NCBI RefSeq assembly: GCF_004682055.1
Contig: NZ_QUZU01000028.1
Coordinates: forward strand, 22,816 to 86,815
Source: Pseudomonas kairouanensis
GTDB lineage: Bacteria; Pseudomonadota; Gammaproteobacteria; Pseudomonadales; Pseudomonadaceae
Direction of reading: 5' to 3'
Length of the DNA stretch: 64,000 bases
In this document: one piece after another, positions 34,351 to 41,183 of the stretch
Position numbering within the stretch: the first letter of the stretch is position 1
How the letters are laid out: the number at the start of each line of letters is the position of its first letter
The notes under the pieces: generated by a model
Told to the model about the DNA's origin: nothing
Databases searched by the model: none
The model's input: only the letters and a program-made list of their open reading frames with translations
Made by a program: the position numbers and the translations under genes

Positions 34351-34770
34351 TCAGTGCAGCGGCTTACGTAGCGCCAAGGCCTGGCGCGTGTGCGCAGGTT
34401 TTGCCAGGCGAGCAACGATGCAACGCCAGGTGTCGCGTTGGTTGAGAAGTGCTTCGAGTGCGCTCATCAGATGGTTCAGGCTGCAGTCTCGTGCCAGCCC
34501 TTGCACCAGCCAGAGTTGGCCGGTGACCGGAGAAAGAGCCAGCGCCCCCTTGAAATGGGCCAGGCTGGCTTGCCCAAGACGTTGCCAGGCCTGCATCGGG
34601 TAGATGTCGAGGCCTGGATGCGTCAATTGAACACGCAGCACTACCTGAAGCTCATGGCACTGCAAGCTCAGCTCGTCGTCCTGTTCAAACAGCTGGACGT
34701 GCGGTTGGCGGCCGTCCAGGCAGTCGGCAAGGGGTTGGAGCCAACGGCTAGGCGCTGTTAGTGATGGCAA
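34351..34770 (-). CDS. rspG: RspG, chaperone-like protein (HrpG)
   Basis: 139 residues with a CesT-like small chaperone pattern (FEQDDELSLQCHELQVVLRVQLTH; ALEALLNQRDTWRCIVARL). HrpG of P. syringae has this size and place, between hrpF and hrcC, and acts as an anti-anti-activator by binding HrpV. The start used here is a TTG at 34770 that overlaps the rspF end by 23 bp; it has no good ribosome site, so the true start is uncertain. Function is inferred by gene order and weak pattern. Confidence 0.75.
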   Translation of the reverse strand: MPSLTAPSRWLQPLADCLDGRQPHVQLFEQDDELSLQCHELQVVLRVQLTHPGLDIYPMQAWQRLGQASLAHFKGALALSPVTGQLWLVQGLARDCSLNHLMSALEALLNQRDTWRCIVARLAKPAHTRQALALRKPLH

Positions 34771-34984
34771 ACTTCATCGTCTCTTGCAGGTAGGTCTGAT
34801 AGGACGAACTCAGCGCCATGTCGGAAACAAGGCTGGATTTTATCTCGATCATTTGTTGAAAAAGCATCGCTCTTTCTTCGCTGTCTTCAGCGTCTTGAGC
34901 GCCGGCACTGATTTCACCGAAGCGCTTTTCGGCCTGTGCCATCTGCTTGTAGAGCCTTGGCAGTATGCGGTCATCACCAATCAC
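34748..34984 (-). CDS. rspF: RspF, small T3SS protein (HrpF)
   Basis: 78 residues, all helical and rich in Met, Glu and Gln (LYKQMAQAEKRFGEIS; RAMLFQQMIEIKSSLVSDMALSSSYQTYLQETMKFAI). HrpF of P. syringae is of the same length and has been described as a small protein needed for export and able to bind HrpA. The GTG at 34984 has GGAG eight bases upstream. A perfect hrp box ends 30 bp before it, so rspF is the first gene of its own operon (rspF-rspG-rscC-rspT-rspV) although it follows rspE by only 13 bp. Confidence 0.82.
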   Translation of the reverse strand: MIGDDRILPRLYKQMAQAEKRFGEISAGAQDAEDSEERAMLFQQMIEIKSSLVSDMALSSSYQTYLQETMKFAITNSA

Positions 34985-34997
34985 GGGATTTTCTCCA

Positions 34998-35636
34998 TTA
35001 GGTTGCTACCTCATGTGTGGCCGCTGATGTGTAACGGGTTCCATCGGCCGACTCATGGTGGCTGGACGACTTGGGTATCAGTTGGTCAAGTGCGTCGACC
35101 CAATTGATATGAAACCCGCCGTCGTCTGTTTCGAGCATCAACGATTGGGCGGCCATTTCACTTTCGACTCGGAGTGTCCAAGGCACCTCGCCCAGGCGAG
35201 CAAGCCATTGCTCGACAGCGTCCCGGTCCAGTGGGTGGCACAGCAGAGTCGCCTGGATGGGGGGCAGTTGCGCAGCCAGCAATTGGTCGAGCAATGCCGT
35301 GACGCGTTGAGCGGGCGGCGTTTCATCGAGCAAGCCCCGGATAACCGTGTTGATCACCGACGTGGCAACCTGTTCCAGGTTTTTGTGCATCGCCTGGCGT
35401 TCGGCCTCCCAGCGTTGTAGCTGGGCATTGGCACGCTGCCAGAATTGCTCGCCCGCGCTGTCGAGCACGCTCTGGCACTGGTCTTGAGCTTGTCGCAAAA
35501 GCGTTTGTGCCTGGGCCTTGGTGTGTTCGAGCAACTGACAGGCCTGGGTGTAGTCCTTCAGCATTTCCCGAGGAACCAGTGTCGTTGGTGGGTTGGTGGT
35601 AACGGTGTGAAGCTCGATTCTGTGGGCACAGATCAT
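34998..35636 (-). CDS. rspE: RspE, stator protein (HrpE/SctL)
   Basis: 212 residues: an N-terminal segment, a long coiled coil (YTQACQLLEHTKAQAQTLLRQAQDQCQSV), then a V-ATPase E/FliH-like C-terminal domain. SctL dimers link the ATPase RscN to the RscQ pods. ATG 35636 (MICAHRIELHTV) is chosen because HrpE proteins start with a similar basic strand; the frame is open to 35693 within rspD. The 5' end overlaps the rspD end region by being 13 bp away. The last 40 codons contain the hrp box for rspF. Confidence 0.85.
   Translation of the reverse strand: MICAHRIELHTVTTNPPTTLVPREMLKDYTQACQLLEHTKAQAQTLLRQAQDQCQSVLDSAGEQFWQRANAQLQRWEAERQAMHKNLEQVATSVINTVIRGLLDETPPAQRVTALLDQLLAAQLPPIQATLLCHPLDRDAVEQWLARLGEVPWTLRVESEMAAQSLMLETDDGGFHINWVDALDQLIPKSSSHHESADGTRYTSAATHEVAT
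35014..35042 (-). promoter_or_regulatory. hrp box inside rspE, promoter of the rspF-rspV operon
   Basis: On the minus strand GGAACC, 16 bases, CCACACA: an exact hrp box lying wholly within the rspE coding sequence. Its downstream half is 30 bp before the rspF GTG. It corresponds to the separate hrpC operon promoter of P. syringae and lets rspF-rspG-rscC-rspT-rspV be made independently of the rspA-rspE transcript. Confidence 0.9.
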
Positions 35637-35649
35637 AAGGGGGCTCTCA

Positions 35650-36195
35650 CTAAGGCCGGCGTGGGATTTCATCGAAAGTGGTTGAGGTTGCACGCCAGAG
35701 CGCGGCTTGCCAAAGCGTGGTCAGACGATCATGGGTGGTGGCCAGCCTGGGGAGTTTTTCCAGCTCCAGCACCCGTTGGCATGCAAAGCTCAAGCGCAGC
35801 CGCTGCCAGAGTGCTGGTGAGACCCAGGCGCGCAGGCAATGCAGCGGATCGTCGAAGTTCACTGGAATAGGGTCGGGCGCCAGTGCCTTGGTCAGGCGTT
35901 GGCACCAGAGGCGCTGTTCCTCGTTCAATCGGTTGTCGTGGCTGCAATTGCACACCTCTTTAACCAGCATAAGCACGAGGTCCCGCTGTAGGGTGTCGAG
36001 CAGCACCAGTTGCAACACGACGGCACAAGGGGGAGGGGGAAGCTCAGGTACTATCCCGAAGAGTCGGCTTACCTGTTGATGATGGCTGCGTGAAAGTTCG
36101 GCCGTGTCATCAAAACCAATCTGCCTGCTCCAGTCGCGATGAGCGTGCTTCCAAGGGAAAGCCCACCAGCGTACCCAAGTGACATCGTTACTCAT
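35650..36195 (-). CDS. rspD: RspD, sorting-platform adaptor (HrpD/SctK)
   Basis: 181 residues, mostly helical (MSNDVTWVRWWAFPWKHAHRDW; VCNCSHDNRLNEEQRLWCQRL; LRAWVSPALWQRLRLSFACQRVLELEKLPRL). The size and location between rscJ and rspE are those of HrpD, a member of the SctK group that bridges the inner-membrane ring and RscQ. ATG 36195 overlaps the rscJ stop (ATGAGTAA). The Trp-rich N-terminus is typical. Sequence alone would not identify it; the call rests on order and size. Confidence 0.8.
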   Translation of the reverse strand: MSNDVTWVRWWAFPWKHAHRDWSRQIGFDDTAELSRSHHQQVSRLFGIVPELPPPPCAVVLQLVLLDTLQRDLVLMLVKEVCNCSHDNRLNEEQRLWCQRLTKALAPDPIPVNFDDPLHCLRAWVSPALWQRLRLSFACQRVLELEKLPRLATTHDRLTTLWQAALWRATSTTFDEIPRRP

Positions 36196-36973
36196 GAATG
36201 TGTGCGATGGCGGGCTGCGGTGGGGAAGTGTTTGCAACCCTGCGACGCCAGAATAACCAACCAGAGCCGCCCGCTACGAGTGCGATCAGGGGGGCAATAA
36301 GGCTGGTGCGCCAGAAACCGAGGTCTTGCTCCGGTACCAGGAAAGGCCCTAGATAGCTTAGTTGTTGCTGCTCTTGATAAGCCGTTGCCGGCACGAAGAC
36401 AACGGTCAGCTTTTGTGTGTTTTCTATTGCTGAAGCCATGCCGGGAATGCTACTGGCCACCATCCTGCGCACACGAGGTTGAATATTATCGGGGTCCAGG
36501 CGCGGATCATGCTTGATGAACACGGAGGCGGACGCTGGCTGTACGGGTTCGCCGGGTGCCACGCGCTCGGGTAACACCACATGCACGCGCGCGACGATCA
36601 CGCCATCGATTTTAGACAGCGTGGCTTCCAGTTCCTGGGACAGTGCATAGATGTAACGAGCCCGCTCTTCCAGTGGCGTGGAAATTACCCCCTCCTTGCG
36701 AAAGATATCGCCCAATGTCGAACGGGCGACCTTGGGCAGGCCGACGGCCTCCAGTGTGCGCACAGCCCGGCTGATGTCATCGGCGCGGACCCGAACGACC
36801 ACGCCATCTTTTGCCGGGATTTTCTGCGCGCGGATCTGCTTGTCGGCAAGCTCAGCGATGACTTCGTTGGCTTCCTGCTCCGAAAGCTGGCGATGGAGTT
36901 CCACGCTTTCACCACAGGCCGTCAGCATTAACATGGATGAACACATGAGTACGATGAAGAGATTGCGATGCAT
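36188..36973 (-). CDS. rscJ: RscJ, inner-membrane ring lipoprotein (HrcJ/SctJ)
   Basis: 261 residues of the YscJ/PrgK/FliF family: signal peptide with lipobox LTAC (LFIVLMCSSMLMLTAC), two small ring-building domains (SEQEANEVIAELADKQIRAQK; TPLEERARYIYALSQELEATLSKIDGVIVARVHVVLPE), the linker ASVFIKHD, and a C-terminal membrane helix (LIALVAGGSGWLFW) near residue 220-235. ATG 36973 gives the signal peptide at the N-terminus; the frame extends upstream. It forms the inner ring next to RspQ. Confidence 0.95.
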   Translation of the reverse strand: MHRNLFIVLMCSSMLMLTACGESVELHRQLSEQEANEVIAELADKQIRAQKIPAKDGVVVRVRADDISRAVRTLEAVGLPKVARSTLGDIFRKEGVISTPLEERARYIYALSQELEATLSKIDGVIVARVHVVLPERVAPGEPVQPASASVFIKHDPRLDPDNIQPRVRRMVASSIPGMASAIENTQKLTVVFVPATAYQEQQQLSYLGPFLVPEQDLGFWRTSLIAPLIALVAGGSGWLFWRRRVANTSPPQPAIAHIHE

Positions 36974-36977
36974 GCGG

Positions 36978-37331
36978 CTATCCCATGGTGGCGACTTTAT
37001 CGACGCTCTTGACCAATAGGCCCAGCATCTTGACGCGTGCCACCACATCAAGATTTGCAGTGGCCATCAACTCGGGCAATGCGTGGGCTTCCTTGGTTTT
37101 TTTGTTGAGCATCGTGTCGCGTGTGCCTCTTTTTATGCGTTTGGAAGCCGCCGTCGACTCAGGAGCGTGCGCGGCAAACAGGCCGGACGCAACGCCGTTG
37201 CCGGTTTGTCCGGTAGTGCTCAGTTGCGCGTTGAAAAAACTGATGTCCGAAGTCTCGTCCAGGGCAGCAGGCGTATGAGACTGGGTCGTAGAGGTGTCGT
37301 TTTCCGAAAGCTCTGTGCTGTTAATGTACAT
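36978..37331 (-). CDS. rspB: RspB, inner rod protein (HrpB/SctI)
   Basis: 117 residues: a flexible polar N-terminus (MYINSTELSENDTSTTQSHTP) and a helical C-terminus (LPELMATANLDVVARVKMLGLLVKSVDKV) like the C-terminal helix of SctI rod proteins. HrpB of P. syringae has about the same length and precedes hrcJ, as here (4-bp gap). ATG 37331 has a strong GGGAGG ribosome site. Rod proteins anchor the extracellular filament to the base. Confidence 0.82.
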   Translation of the reverse strand: MYINSTELSENDTSTTQSHTPAALDETSDISFFNAQLSTTGQTGNGVASGLFAAHAPESTAASKRIKRGTRDTMLNKKTKEAHALPELMATANLDVVARVKMLGLLVKSVDKVATMG

Positions 37332-37379
37332 ATGAACCTCCCTAGAACATCTATCGGTCGTTGCCCCCGATGATCGTGA

Positions 37380-37412
37380 CGACCTCCTCAACCGGATCTG
37401 CCAAGGAGGTCG
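37380..37412 (-). promoter_or_regulatory. Stem-loop between rspA and rspB
   Basis: CGACCTCCT and AGGAGGTCG form a perfect 9-bp stem around a 15-base loop, eight bases past the rspA stop. There is no following T-run, so it is not a plain terminator; a processing or mRNA-stabilising hairpin that raises rspA over rspB product is more likely. One arm contains AGGAGG-like sequence on the plus strand only. Confidence 0.6.
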
Positions 37413-37419
37413 ATGGTGC

Positions 37420-37593
37420 TTAGGCGAATCGCAGCGATTTCACACGGCCCGCTTTTGCTGTGGTGAGTTCCTGTTCGGCCGTTTTTGCCGCTTCGTCCAC
37501 AATTTTCTTTTCTTTCTCTGCGTTGATTTGGTCAAGTTTTGCCTGGTTGCCGGCACTGTTCACGCCAGAGCCAACAGGAGCGATAGAGGACAT
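37420..37593 (-). CDS. rspA: RspA, candidate extracellular filament (pilin) subunit
   Basis: 57 residues: a Ser/Gly/Pro/Asn-rich N-terminus (MSSIAPVGSGVNSAGNQAK) followed by a highly charged amphipathic helix (LDQINAEKEKKIVDEAAKTAEQ). It is the first gene after an hrp box, where hrpA (the Hrp pilin) lies in P. syringae. AAGGTGA four bases before ATG 37593 is a strong ribosome site. The usual HrpA is about 100 residues or more, so this is unusually short; an upstream in-frame TTG/ATG (37665/37647) would give a basic leader but has no good ribosome site. No cysteine and no signal peptide, as expected for a type III substrate. Pilin identity is inferred from position. Confidence 0.6.
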   Translation of the reverse strand: MSSIAPVGSGVNSAGNQAKLDQINAEKEKKIVDEAAKTAEQELTTAKAGRVKSLRFA

Positions 37594-37685
37594 AGGGTCA
37601 CCTTTGTGTACGTTCTGATGGGAGTGCTGACAGCGCTTGTGAGGCATCGCCAGCGTTTTGAGCAACCTTGAGCGTGCTCGCTTTT

Positions 37686-37714
37686 TGCGTGGTCATGGGC
37701 CCGTGGTTCGTTCC
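37686..37714 (-). promoter_or_regulatory. hrp box of the rspA-rspB-rscJ-rspD-rspE operon
   Basis: On the minus strand GGAACG, 16 bases, CCACGCA: one mismatch to GGAACC-N15/16-CCACNNA in the last base of the -35-like half. It ends 92 bp before the rspA ATG, leaving a leader of roughly 85 bases, longer than for the other two hrp-box operons. Confidence 0.82.
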
Positions 37715-38061
37715 TGATTCATCTAAGATAACTATATGAAAATATTTCTCTTTAGGTTCGGGTTCTTATCTATATGTGTTGTTGCTGGATATGGCGATGT
37801 AAGTGAGTTCGTATTGGATGCTTTTAGTTGCTTTTTCTTGTTCGTAGCAGGGCTTTTCTGGTGGTTTATTGCAACGATTTTTTGGGTTGGTTTGCACTGG
37901 CTGTTGTTGTGTTTTGTTGATGCTGGTGAATGAGTTTATGAAGTTGCTGATGGATATAAGGCACATGGTTAATGTCCTGTTTTTGGTGGGCGAGGTGCGG
38001 TGAAAATGGATCGGTGTAAACACTGTGTGAACGGTATTTTTCAGAGCGTTCCCGTTCGCTG
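37715..38061. other. AT-rich intergenic region between the rspA promoter and rspR
   Basis: About 345 bp, visibly lower in GC than the flanks, with many T-runs. It holds a plus-strand open frame (37736-37933) for a 65-residue hydrophobic peptide rich in Phe, Trp and Leu, and a minus-strand frame, both with weak starts and codon use unlike the neighbours. I see no supported gene, no terminator hairpin and no hrp box beyond the one at its left edge. Confidence 0.5.
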
Positions 38062-38976
38062 TTAAAGTGATATTTCCAGTTGTTTCATCCGATGGTAGAG
38101 CGTGCGCTTGGCGACGCCTAGTTCTTCTGCCGCACTGTCGACTTTGTGCTCATGGCGATGTAATGATTCCTCAATCAATGCTTTCTCTATTTGTTGCAGG
38201 CGCGCCTTTAAGTTTGTGTTGGCCTGGTAGGTGTTTCCCAAGGGGAGGGGAGGCAAGCCCAATACGAAGCGTTTGGCGGCTGAGCGAAGCTCACGGACAT
38301 TACCGTGCCACCGGTGGCAGAGGAGTTGCTGAAGCAGCGTGCCGGCAGGTGTCAACACCGGGCATTTGAACGCATCGGCCTCTTGTTTGATCATGGCGAG
38401 AAACAAGGGAATGATGCGCTCCCGGCGCTCGCTCAATGGGGGAAGCTGGATATTGACCACATTGAGACGAAAATACAGATCGCGTCGAAAGGTCCCGCGT
38501 TCCACCATGTCATGCAGGGAGTGCTGGGCCGAGGCGATGACGCGCATATCCACCTGGATGAACCGGGTCGAGCCCAGGCGCTCGATACCACGACACTCCA
38601 GCACCCGCAGCAGCTTGGCTTGCAGCGACAGTGGCATGCTATCGATTTCATCGAGGTACAAAGTGCCCAAGTGGGCGGCTTCTACAAAGCCGGCTCGCGA
38701 TTGCATCGCACCGGTATAGGCGCCGCTGTTGACGCCGAACAATTGGCTTTCGGCCAGGGTTTCCGGGATAGCGGCACAATTGACCGCAACAAAGTTTCCT
38801 TTACGACCGGATAAACAATGTATGCGTTGCGCCAAGGTGTCCTTGCCCGTGCCGGTTTCTCCGAGTAACAGAACATCAATATTAAGTGGGGCTGTGCTGT
38901 TGACTGTGGACTCGATCAGAGGGCAGTCAATGAAAGAGACATCGGTAGCGGACATGTGTTGATCAAGGGCCGACAT
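38062..38976 (-). CDS. rspR: RspR, sigma54-dependent activator of rspL (HrpR/HrpS-like)
   Basis: 304 residues: an AAA+ sigma54-activator domain with no N-terminal receiver, then a Fis-type helix-turn-helix (VDSAAEELGVAKRTLYHRMKQLEISL). Walker A GETGTGKD near residue 38, the sigma54-contact loop GAYTGA near 84 (Tyr in place of the usual Phe), Walker B LYLDEID near 104, and an Arg-finger region RGTFRRDLYFRLNVV. ATG 38976 has GGAG nine bases upstream. HrpR and HrpS of P. syringae are such receiver-less activators; here there is only one. Expected target: the -24/-12 promoter at 21362-21377. Confidence 0.92.
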   Translation of the reverse strand: MSALDQHMSATDVSFIDCPLIESTVNSTAPLNIDVLLLGETGTGKDTLAQRIHCLSGRKGNFVAVNCAAIPETLAESQLFGVNSGAYTGAMQSRAGFVEAAHLGTLYLDEIDSMPLSLQAKLLRVLECRGIERLGSTRFIQVDMRVIASAQHSLHDMVERGTFRRDLYFRLNVVNIQLPPLSERRERIIPLFLAMIKQEADAFKCPVLTPAGTLLQQLLCHRWHGNVRELRSAAKRFVLGLPPLPLGNTYQANTNLKARLQQIEKALIEESLHRHEHKVDSAAEELGVAKRTLYHRMKQLEISL

Positions 38977-39262
38977 ATTGTTAGTGCTCCAATACTGTTG
39001 CCACCTCGCGGGGTGCAAAGTAAATCGGAAAATATCAATGTTGTCATCGTGTTTGCAAGAAGAGGCGGGCGTACAAGATTCGGGATAGGAAAGTTTCCAG
39101 AAAGTGCAAGGTGTGGTGGCTGGCTTGTGATCTTCTTAGTGTAGGGTAAGTCTTAAAAAACCGAGGAGTTATTCGGGTTGTTACTGTGATTAAGTTGAAA
39201 ATGGCTGGTTTAAGGTTTGGTTGAAAGTGTGTTTGAGTATGTCGATATAATAATGAGTACAC
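38977..39262. other. AT-rich upstream region of rspR
   Basis: Together with the terminator it spans about 330 bp without a gene. It should carry the rspR promoter (minus strand). GC content falls sharply from about 39030 to 39260, matching the other AT-rich stretch beside rspA. No hrp box, sigma54 site or repeat was found in it. Confidence 0.45.
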
Positions 39263-39295
39263 AAAAAAGCCGATGCAGAGCATCGGCTTTTTATT
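39263..39295 (-). terminator. Bidirectional terminator downstream of ychF
   Basis: Perfect hairpin AAAAAGCCGATGC-AGA-GCATCGGCTTTTT with A-run on one side and T-run on the other, 15 bp after the ychF stop on the minus strand. It separates the core ychF-pth-rplY-prs group from the type III cluster. Confidence 0.93.
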
Positions 39296-39309
39296 CGCAG
39301 CGGTGACGC

Positions 39310-40410
39310 TTACACGTTGAAGCGGAAGTGCATCACATCGCCATCTTTAACGATGTACTCCTTGCCTTCCAGGCGCCATTTACCGGCCTCCTTGGCACCG
39401 GCTTCACCCTTGAACTGGATAAAGTCGTTGTAGGCGATCACTTCGGCACGGATAAAGCCTTTTTCGAAGTCGGTGTGGATCACGCCCGCCGCCTGTGGCG
39501 CGGTGGCGCCGACCTTGACGGTCCAGGCACGCACCTCTTCGACACCGGCGGTGAAGTAGGTTTGCAGGTTGAGCATTTCGTAGCCGGCGCGGATCACGCG
39601 GTTCAGGCCAGGCTCTTCCAGGCCCAGGGCCTCCAGGAACATGTCCTTTTCTTCGCCGTCATCCAGTTCGGCGATTTCCGCTTCGATCTTGTTGCACACC
39701 GGAACCACGATCGCGCCTTCTTCGTCGGCAATGGCCTTGACCACGTCCAGCAGCGGGTTGTTCTCGAAGCCGTCTTCGGCCACGTTGGCGATGTACATTA
39801 CCGGCTTGGTGGTCAGCAGGTGGAAGCCCTTGATCACGGCCTTCTCGTCAGCGCCCATGTTCTTCATCAGGCTGCGTGCAGGCTTGCCTTCGGTGAAGTG
39901 AGCGATCAATTGCTCCAGCAGGCCTTTCTGAACCACTGCATCCTTGTCGCCGCCCTTGGCGTTGCGCGCGACTTTCTGCAGTTGCTTCTCGCAGCTGTCG
40001 AGGTCGGCGAAGATCAATTCCAGGTCGATGATCTCGATGTCGCGTTTCGGGTCGACGCTGTTGGAGACGTGGATCACGTTCTCGTCTTCGAAGCAGCGGA
40101 CCACGTGGGCGATGGCATCGGTTTCGCGGATGTTGGCCAGGAACTTGTTGCCCAGGCCTTCACCTTTGGAAGCACCGGCAACCAGGCCTGCGATGTCGAC
40201 GAACTCCATGGTGGTCGGCAGGATGCGCTTTGGATTGACGATGGCCGCCAGGGCGTCCAAACGTGGATCCGGCATCGGCACGATACCGCTGTTGGGTTCG
40301 ATGGTGCAGAAGGGGAAGTTCTCCGCCGCAATACCGGACTTGGTCAGGGCGTTGAACAGGGTGGATTTGCCGACGTTGGGCAGGCCGACGATGCCGCAAT
40401 TGAATCCCAT
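39310..40410 (-). CDS. ychF: Redox-regulated ATPase YchF
   Basis: 366 residues of the Obg-like P-loop ATPase family: GIVGLPNVGKSTLFNALTKSG (P-loop with the NVGKS form), FCTIEPNSGIVPMPDPRLD, FVDIAGLVAGASKGEGLGN (switch II), a coiled-coil insertion, and a C-terminal TGS domain ending GEAGAKEAGKWRLEGKEYIVKDGDVMHFRFNV. YchF binds ATP rather than GTP, associates with ribosomes and represses the oxidative-stress response. It lies 21 bp after pth in the standard Pseudomonas order. Confidence 0.97.
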   Translation of the reverse strand: MGFNCGIVGLPNVGKSTLFNALTKSGIAAENFPFCTIEPNSGIVPMPDPRLDALAAIVNPKRILPTTMEFVDIAGLVAGASKGEGLGNKFLANIRETDAIAHVVRCFEDENVIHVSNSVDPKRDIEIIDLELIFADLDSCEKQLQKVARNAKGGDKDAVVQKGLLEQLIAHFTEGKPARSLMKNMGADEKAVIKGFHLLTTKPVMYIANVAEDGFENNPLLDVVKAIADEEGAIVVPVCNKIEAEIAELDDGEEKDMFLEALGLEEPGLNRVIRAGYEMLNLQTYFTAGVEEVRAWTVKVGATAPQAAGVIHTDFEKGFIRAEVIAYNDFIQFKGEAGAKEAGKWRLEGKEYIVKDGDVMHFRFNV

Positions 40411-40431
40411 GGTGTTTCCCCTCGGTAAGAG

Positions 40432-41016
40432 TCAGGCCTTCTGGCTGTGCAGGTTTTTCATCGCGCGGTTCCATTCACCGGCGAAGATATCCGGCAGCAC
40501 GCCGAGGGCAAAGTCGATGCTGGCATCGAGTTTTTCCTGTTCGGCGCGTGGCGCACGACCCAGGACGAAATTTGAAACCATACTGGCAACGCCTGGGTGG
40601 CCAATGCCGAGCCGCAGACGGTAGAAATTATTCTGATTACCCAACTGCGCGATGATGTCACGCAGGCCATTGTGCCCGCCATGCCCGCCGCCGAGCTTGA
40701 GCTTGGCAACGCCGGGTGGCAGGTCCAGTTCGTCATGGGCCACCAGGATCTCTTCGGGTTTGATCCGGAAGAAACCCGCAAGCGCCGCGACAGCCTGGCC
40801 GCTGCGGTTCATGTAGGTGGTGGGAATCAGCAGACGAACATCCTGACCCTGGTGCGAGAAGCGCCCGGTCAGGCCGAAATATTTGCGATCGGCCACAAGG
40901 TTCACATTCTGAGCCCGTGCGATACGCTCAACAAAAAGGGCCCCCGCGTTATGCCGGGTCTGTTCGTATTCGGCGCCTGGATTTCCCAGGCCAACGATCA
41001 GTTTAATGGCAGTCAC
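40432..41016 (-). CDS. pth: Peptidyl-tRNA hydrolase
   Basis: 194 residues with the Pth signature: KLIVGLGNPGAEYEQTRHNAG (catalytic His in RHNAG), TYMNRSGQAVAAL, and the catalytic Asp/His region VAHDELDLPPGVAKLKLGGGHGGHNGLRDI. It frees peptides from peptidyl-tRNA released by stalled ribosomes. GTG 41016 gives the usual family N-terminus (VTAIKLIVGL) and length; the frame is open to 41085 with residues unlike Pth. Between rplY and ychF as in other pseudomonads. Confidence 0.96.
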   Translation of the reverse strand: MTAIKLIVGLGNPGAEYEQTRHNAGALFVERIARAQNVNLVADRKYFGLTGRFSHQGQDVRLLIPTTYMNRSGQAVAALAGFFRIKPEEILVAHDELDLPPGVAKLKLGGGHGGHNGLRDIIAQLGNQNNFYRLRLGIGHPGVASMVSNFVLGRAPRAEQEKLDASIDFALGVLPDIFAGEWNRAMKNLHSQKA

Positions 41017-41183
41017 GACAGGGGCCCTTCCTTTGGAGTTGTGGATAACATCGCCGAACCGGAGTGCGGCGAAAGTGGACGACAAGAGATCATTTACTCA
41101 AGAGTAAACGCCGCGTTATCGCCCGCTTTCTCGCTACGTTTCGGTCCGCGATGTTTCCTCAAGCTCCGGCAATACAGAGTGAA

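Noticed and set aside
37380..37412. The rspA-rspB hairpin as a Rho-independent terminator
   Set aside because: No T-run follows the stem on the minus strand, and rspB-rspE would then lack a promoter.
37736..37933. Plus-strand open frame for a 65-residue hydrophobic peptide between the rspA promoter and rspR
   Set aside because: Weak ribosome site, low-complexity Phe/Trp/Leu composition expected from T-rich DNA, no known family, and it begins only 22 bp beyond the hrp box on the other strand.
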